From Nocardia mangyaensis (GTDB taxonomy: Bacteria; Actinomycetota; Actinomycetes; Mycobacteriales; Mycobacteriaceae): a stretch of DNA of 64,000 bases. A model generated the notes under the pieces. The model did not search any database. It was not told the origin of the DNA and saw nothing but the letters and a program-made list of their open reading frames with translations. A program made the translations under genes and the position numbers. Location of the stretch: the NCBI RefSeq assembly GCF_001886715.1, contig NZ_CP018082.1:7246116-7310115 (forward strand), given 5' to 3'. How positions within the stretch are numbered: position 1 is the stretch's first letter; each line of letters opens with the position of its first letter. Below, in pieces: positions 59,553-64,000 of the stretch.

Positions 59553-59927
59553 CTAGGTACTCCCGTCGTTCGTATCGCCGATCAACGCGGGCGATGACTT
59601 TTTGCAGTATCCATTGCGCATGCTCGGGCGGCCTCCGTGGTCACACTCCGCTTCCGCCTGCGGCCGCTCACCTCTCATGCGAGCATTCGACCCGCGCGCC
59701 GGCACGGGATCCCACCCCCCAGGGTGCCAGGGTGCGCATTTGGCCAAGCGCACGACCGTCAGCACCGAGCCGATCACCAGCCCGCGGGTTCGCAAGGCGG
59801 TCACCGCGTACTCACTGCAGGTGGGGGTGAACCGGCAGATCGGCATCCGGGTAGGGGAGACATAGTTCCGGTACAGCTCGATCAGGAAGATCAGCGCGTT
59901 CGCGGGTAGCCGGGCGAGAGTCCTCAT
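59553..59927 (-). CDS. yidD: Membrane protein insertion efficiency factor YidD
   Basis: A 124-residue YidD with the family block [20 protein letters not shown] and a short amphipathic N-terminus. The C-terminal 45 residues are an unrelated polar extension ([20 protein letters not shown]) absent from short YidDs. It overlaps the rnpA stop by 4 bases (ATGA). Confidence 0.9.
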   Translation of the reverse strand: MRTLARLPANALIFLIELYRNYVSPTRMPICRFTPTCSEYAVTALRTRGLVIGSVLTVVRLAKCAPWHPGGWDPVPARGSNARMRGERPQAEAECDHGGRPSMRNGYCKKSSPALIGDTNDGST

Positions 59928-60343
59928 CTCCGGTCACCGACCGGGGTGCGACCGAGCGCGGGCTCCGGAGCCTGACGCAAGCCCAGCTTGCGCAGTCCGG
60001 TGCGCAGCTGGCGCAGCAACTCGGCGGAGTCGGCAGAGGCAGCGCCGGGCAGGGCCCGGATCACGACATCGGTACCGACCGGCAACTCGTCGACCACCTG
60101 GGCGCACATATGACGCAGGCGGCGGGCGACGTAGTGGCGAACCACCGCGTTACCCACCGCCTTGCTGACAATCAGTCCGAACCGTGGACCGCCTACGCGG
60201 ACCAGGGAATCGCCGTCGGCGATCTCGTCGTACCTGTGCGTGAACGCGTGTACGACGAGATCTCGCCTCCCGATTCGCTGACCGCGGCGCACCGTGCGGG
60301 AGAATTCGGCACGGTGGTGCAACCGATACGGCTCAGGCAACAC
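59924..60343 (-). CDS. rnpA: Ribonuclease P protein component
   Basis: A 139-residue protein subunit of RNase P, which matures tRNA 5' ends with the RNA subunit. The conserved RNR box region reads RFGLIVSKAVGNAVVRHYVA followed by RRLRH; the usual RNxxKR is altered to RHYVARR. GTG 60343 is the start, followed by TTG. It follows rpmH by 22 bases. Confidence 0.92.
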   Translation of the reverse strand: MLPEPYRLHHRAEFSRTVRRGQRIGRRDLVVHAFTHRYDEIADGDSLVRVGGPRFGLIVSKAVGNAVVRHYVARRLRHMCAQVVDELPVGTDVVIRALPGAASADSAELLRQLRTGLRKLGLRQAPEPALGRTPVGDRR

Positions 60344-60365
60344 CCGAGCGTCCGACTACGCGCGA

Positions 60366-60509
60366 TCAGGCAGTCAGTTCGGAACGGCCCTTACGGCGAC
60401 GCGCCGAAACGATGGCGCGGCCCGCACGGGTCCGCATCCGGAGGCGGAAGCCGTGCACGCGCGCCCGACGACGGTTGTTCGGCTGGAACGTCCGCTTGCC
60501 CTTGGCCAC
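60366..60509 (-). CDS. rpmH: 50S ribosomal protein L34
   Basis: A 47-residue basic ribosomal protein, start GTG 60509: [20 protein letters not shown] continuing [10 protein letters not shown]. It is the first gene of the rpmH-rnpA-yidD-yidC-khpB transcript. GAGGAG lies upstream of the start. Confidence 0.97.
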   Translation of the reverse strand: MAKGKRTFQPNNRRRARVHGFRLRMRTRAGRAIVSARRRKGRSELTA

Positions 60510-61164
60510 GGTCAACACTCCTCGAGTTGGTGGGCACCATGCGGTACCCGAAGTCTGTTCGGTGAATCGGATGCCTGCGCAGCGACCGCGGTCTACACGC
60601 AGATAGCCTTGGCGATCGACGTGCAGCACACAGCCGCCACCGCGCCAAGGGGTGACTGTACGAGGGTACTGATACCGCTACGCGGGGTCAAACTCGGCCC
60701 CCAGGCACGTGCGCCAGGCACCGCTCCAGGTTACCGGACCCTGCCTCGGCGCCCCGAACCGGCCCGACCTGGGACGACACGCCCGGGATGTAGTGACGCA
60801 GCGGGCGGATTTTCGTGAGTTCGTCCACACCACTAGCCTTGTGCGACGAGGCCAGCTAGCCTCTGTAGCCGGGGGATTGCTGAAGAACCGCAGGTCCAGC
60901 CCCCATTCACTGCCACACGGTGGCAGAATTCCTCTATCCCCAGGTTTGTCCACATCTGTGGATAATTGTGTGGACAGACGGCCGGAGTGGCATATTCGTA
61001 GGGCCGACGGTGCCCGCGCCGCAGTCGCCGACTCTGGGACCGCACGGCGTTCGAACCGGCTTCGGTTGTACGCAGGATCACTGAATCCCGCCTGGTCAAG
61101 GGCGGTTTCTGAGCGTGCTCGCCAGGTCGTGGGCCCCAACAAACCGGTCCGGGGAGGACGCTGC
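60510..61164. other. rpmH-dnaA spacer with DnaA boxes
   Basis: A 655-base spacer with no gene I can support. Within it are DnaA boxes at 60821-60829 (TCGTCCACA), 60946-60954 (TTGTCCACA), 60957-60965 (perfect TTATCCACA on the minus strand) and 60969-60977 (CTGTCCACA on the minus strand). It should hold the dnaA and rpmH promoters. Confidence 0.7.
60946..60977. promoter_or_regulatory. Three-box DnaA cluster upstream of dnaA
   Basis: Three DnaA boxes in 32 bases: TTGTCCACA, TTATCCACA (minus) and CTGTCCACA (minus). They lie 190-220 bases before the dnaA start, where DnaA could repress its own gene. Confidence 0.75.
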
Positions 61165-63366
61165 ATGGACGACGAGCAGAACGTGCTGGCCACCGTATGG
61201 CCGGAGGTGGTCGCCGAGCTCACCACCGGCTCGGCCGACGGTGCGATCCCGGCGGTGAGCCGCGCGCAGCAGGCCTGGCTGAAGCTGGTCAAACCGCTCA
61301 CCGTGGCGCAGGGCTTCGCGTTGCTGTCGGTGCCGTCCTCGCTGGCCCAGGAGGCGATCGAGCGGGATCTGCGCGAGCCCATCCTCCGGTCGCTGGGCCG
61401 CCGACTCGGCCCGCAGGTGGAAGGTCTCGGTGTTCGCATCGCCGCGCCGAGCCCGGCCGCGGGGGAGCGGGCAGGCAGTTCGCCCCGGCACGCCAGGATG
61501 ACGAGCAGGCCGGAGCGGCCGCGCGAACAGGTGCGCCCGCCCGCCGGCTATCCCGGCCCCGATTTCAGCGTTCCCGACTACGCCGCCCGTGGTGAGTACG
61601 GCAGGCCGCGCTACGGGGCGGGCGAGTATCCCGCGCAGAACGGTGACTACGGCAACGACTATCCCGCCGCCGCCGAGTACCCGGCAGGCGGTGACTACGG
61701 CAACAGCTACGGCGGCCGCGAGTACCCGGCACAGGGTGGCGAATACGGCGAACGGACCGAGTACCCCGGCCACCGAGACTCCGGGCCGCGTGATTCCGGC
61801 CACCGCGAGTATCCGGCCGAGTCGGACTACGCCCAGCCGCCCGAGTACTCCCAGCAGCCGGAGTACCAGCAGGCCCCCGAGTACCCCCAGCCCACGGAAT
61901 ACCAGGGCGAACACACGCAGTTCCCCGGCTCCGATTTCGAGCCGACCGCCGCGTACCCGGTCACCGACTACGTCAACGGGGAGTTCGGCGGACGCGGCGA
62001 GTTCCGGGGCGGACGCCCCGAGCAACGCCCGTCCGAGTCTGCGCCGCCCATGCGCCGCGAGCAGGGCGGTGCCCCGCGTCGCGAGCACATCCCGCCCGGG
62101 CAGGAATCGCTGTTCACCCCCGACCCGCCGCCGCGCGCGCCGAGCCGGGGCCGTGGACCGCAGACCGAGGAGCCGCTGGCCGCGCGTGCCGAGGAACCGG
62201 CTGCCGAGGCGCAGGACAAGCCGTTCCCGGGCCAGCCGGGCGCCGACTCCACCGACGACGAGCCCGTGGTCGATGCCCGAAACAACTGGCCGACCTACTT
62301 CAGCAAGTCGCCCGAGGCGCCGCCACAGAGTTCGTCTTCGGCGAGCCTGAACGCCAAGTACACCTTCGAGACGTTCGTGATCGGCGCGTCCAACCGGTTC
62401 GCGCACGCGGCCGCGGTCGCCATCGCGGAGGCACCGGCGCGGGCCTACAATCCGCTGTTCGTCTGGGGCGCCTCGGGTCTTGGCAAGACCCACCTGCTGC
62501 ACGCGGCGGGTCACTACGCGCAGCGGCTTTTCCCCGGGATGCGAGTGAAGTACGTCTCCACCGAGGAGTTCACCAACGACTTCATCAACAGCCTGCGCGA
62601 CGACCGCAAGGTCGCGTTCAAGCGCCGCTACCGCGAGACCGACATCCTGCTGGTCGACGACATCCAGTTCATCGAGGGCAAGGAAGGCATCCAGGAGGAG
62701 TTCTTCCACACCTTCAACACCCTGCACAACGCCAACAAGCAGATCGTGGTGTCCTCGGATCGCCCGCCCAAGCAGCTGGCGACGCTGGAGGAACGGCTGC
62801 GGACCCGCTTCGAGTGGGGCCTGATCACCGATGTGCAGCCGCCCGAGCTCGAGACCCGGATCGCGATCCTGCGCAAGAAGGCGCGGATGGACCGGCTCGA
62901 CGTGCCGCACGACGTGCTCGAGCTGATCGCCAGCCGGGTGGAGCGCAATATCCGTGAGCTCGAGGGCGCGCTGATCCGGGTGACGGCCTTCGCCTCGCTC
63001 AACGGTCAGCCGTTGGATCTCTCGCTGGCCGAGGTGGTGCTGCGCGATCTCATGCCCGACACCGCCGCGCTGGAGATCAATGCGGCCACGATCATGGCCG
63101 TGACCGCGGAGTACTTCAATACGACGCTGGAGGAGCTGACCGGGCCCGGCAAGGCGCGTCCGTTGGCACAGGCCCGCCAGATCGCGATGTACCTGTGTCG
63201 TGAGCTCACCGATCTGTCGCTGCCCAAGATCGGGCAGGCGTTCGGCCGGGACCACACCACAGTGATGTACGCGGAGAAGAAGGTGCGCAAGGAGATGACC
63301 GAGCGCCGTCGCGTCTACGACCAGGTGCAAGAACTCACAGCCCGGATCAAGCAACGTTCGCGCTGA
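61165..63366 (+). CDS. dnaA: Chromosomal replication initiator protein DnaA
   Basis: A 733-residue DnaA, longer than the 500 or so of mycobacteria. Domain I is about residues 1-95. Domain II, about 96-373, is an extended low-complexity linker with more than eight EYP/EYS-type units rich in Tyr, Pro, Gly and Glu. Domain III has Walker [12 protein letters not shown] (near residue 435) and Walker B LLVDDIQF (near 495). Domain IV carries the DNA-binding signature [11 protein letters not shown] (near 692). ATG 61165 has GGGGAGGA upstream; longer open frames to 60709 are noncoding. The gene is divergent from rpmH and enters oriC. Confidence 0.96.
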
Positions 63367-63382
63367 TTTCATCCCCAACCCC

Positions 63383-63417
63383 GAACACCGCCCTGACCTG
63401 GGGCGGTGTTCTTTTTT
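63383..63417 (+). terminator. dnaA terminator
   Basis: GAACACCGCCC and GGGCGGTGTTC (63383-63393 and 63401-63411) form an 11-base perfect stem with a 7-base loop, followed by T6. It lies 16 bases after the dnaA stop. Confidence 0.9.
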
Positions 63418-64000
63418 GCCCTGTGGATTCCTCGAGGACTCCCTGTGGAATCCTCGAGGAATCCACCGGTTGTGCACCGGTTCGCGCACAGGGCCTGGGG
63501 ACCGAGTGGGGAGTATTCGCTCACAGGGAGTTGTCCACATCGTCCACAGGTCGCTCCGCTCACAGGCACATGGGCATACTGACCTGCGCCGCTGTCGAAT
63601 CCGGCCTGTGGATTCCTCGAGGAATTCGTGTGGAGTCCTCGAGGAATCCACCGGGTTGCCACCAGGGTGGCACCGTGTGTGAACAACCGGGTGAATCCGG
63701 TGGAACAACTCGAGGACAACTCGAGGATGGATCTGGGACAACTTCGTCCGTCCACAGACGCCCCGGATTCATCCTCGAGTCACTCCACGGTCATCCCCAT
63801 GCCGACTCGGTCTCTGACCTGCGGATTCGAGGGAAGTCCACAGATTCCACAGTGCCTACTACTACTTCAGTTCTCCTTCTGAGAGAGATCTCTTGAAAAC
63901 AAGGTGTGTGGAAAGTCGGATCGGCAGGCTCGGCTCGGTCGGTCGTTCACTCACAGGCAGCAAGGAGAAGAGGGGCGGTCGAGGACACCGGGATTCGCCG
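63418..64000. other. Replication origin oriC (dnaA-dnaN spacer, left part)
   Basis: The spacer after dnaA contains about ten DnaA-box-like sequences on both strands, including 63531-63539 (TTGTCCACA), 63540-63548 (TCGTCCACA), 63748-63756 (CCGTCCACA), 63834-63842 (AAGTCCACA) and minus-strand TGTGGATTC at 63422 and 63607. It also holds seven CTCGAG palindromes. An AT-richer stretch near 63850-63905 with AGAGATCTCT (63884-63893) is the best unwinding candidate. dnaN should follow just after 64000. Confidence 0.85.
63421..63657. repeat. Duplicated oriC module of palindrome plus DnaA box
   Basis: A roughly 50-base block is present twice, at 63421-63470 and 63606-63655, 185 bases apart. Each has CTGTGGATTCCTCGAGGA, a variable 11 bases ending TGTGGA, then TCCTCGAGGAATCCACCGG. 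The palindrome TCCTCGAGGA occurs twice in each copy at a 22-base spacing (63429, 63451; 63614, 63636). Confidence 0.85.

Noticed and set aside
60709..61164. Upstream extension of dnaA by 152 codons
   Set aside because: The stretch contains DnaA boxes and regulatory sequence, has no DnaA domain-I homology, and ATG 61165 has a good ribosome-binding site.
61096..63741. Long 881-residue open frame on the minus strand opposite dnaA
   Set aside because: It is the shadow of dnaA in high-GC DNA: no domain, no ribosome-binding site, and composition dominated by codons complementary to the real gene.
1..64000. tRNA or rRNA genes
   Set aside because: I looked for cloverleaf ends with TTCGAATC-type arms and for 16S/23S signatures and saw none.

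Overview
The window reads as chromosomal DNA of a high-GC, mycolic-acid actinobacterium, most likely Nocardia or a close Corynebacteriales relative. The reasons are a complete yrbE-mce lipid-import operon, an LppU-type lipoprotein, DUF4185 and DUF397 genes, many GTG starts, and a right half whose gene order matches the mycobacterial replication-origin region (pcnA, Nudix, DUF6049, murJ, sigM, anti-sigma, trxB, trxA, cwlM, GNAT-like, parB, parA, rsmG, khpB, yidC, yidD, rnpA, rpmH, dnaA, oriC). The genus is an inference from remembered families and synteny, not a measurement.

Layout. 1-1600: an IS5-type transposase fragment, an SRPBCC protein and an RNase H. 1670-11190 (minus strand): one mce operon, yrbEA-yrbEB-mceA-B-C-D-E-F, with ATGA stop/start overlaps at every mce-mce junction, followed after a hairpin by a Mce-associated membrane protein. 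11190-18600: a lower-GC spacer, a secreted S1 protease, an MFS exporter, an LppU-like lipoprotein, a beta-lactamase-fold serine hydrolase, a cytochrome P450 and an L,D-transpeptidase. 18650-23020: a four-gene carbohydrate ABC importer (two permeases, a Tat lipoprotein binding protein, an ATPase). 23190-30950: accessory region with a decayed vapC, an MBL hydrolase, an M13 metallopeptidase, a MarR regulator divergent from RidA and an old yellow enzyme, a truncated LuxR regulator, and an XRE/DUF397 pair next to an unknown gene. 30950-38500: pirin, MFS, a DxDGDG-repeat protein, a secreted DUF4185 protein, the 5-oxoprolinase genes pxpA-pxpB-pxpC and an unrecognised gene.

38490-64000 is the conserved origin-proximal block. 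pcnA (minus) and a Nudix gene (plus) diverge around a strong two-tier inverted repeat. Nudix, DUF6049 and murJ then lead into sigM/anti-sigma, trxB-trxA and cwlM, which together link cell-wall precursor export and regulation with redox and envelope stress. After a strong terminator, the minus-strand genes carry chromosome segregation (parAB with several parS-like sites), ribosome and RNA maturation (rsmG, rnpA, rpmH) and membrane insertion (yidC, yidD). dnaA runs in the opposite direction into the origin, which is full of DnaA-box-like motifs and CTCGAG palindromes. dnaN would lie just beyond the right edge.

I found no CRISPR array, rRNA, tRNA or complete mobile element. The most unusual signals are a parS-like site inside pxpB about 20 kb from parAB, a duplicated palindrome/DnaA-box module in oriC, a very large tyrosine/proline-rich domain II in DnaA, and a 1848-residue MurJ with a repeat-rich N-terminal extension and an in-frame internal ribosome-binding site before its pseudokinase half.
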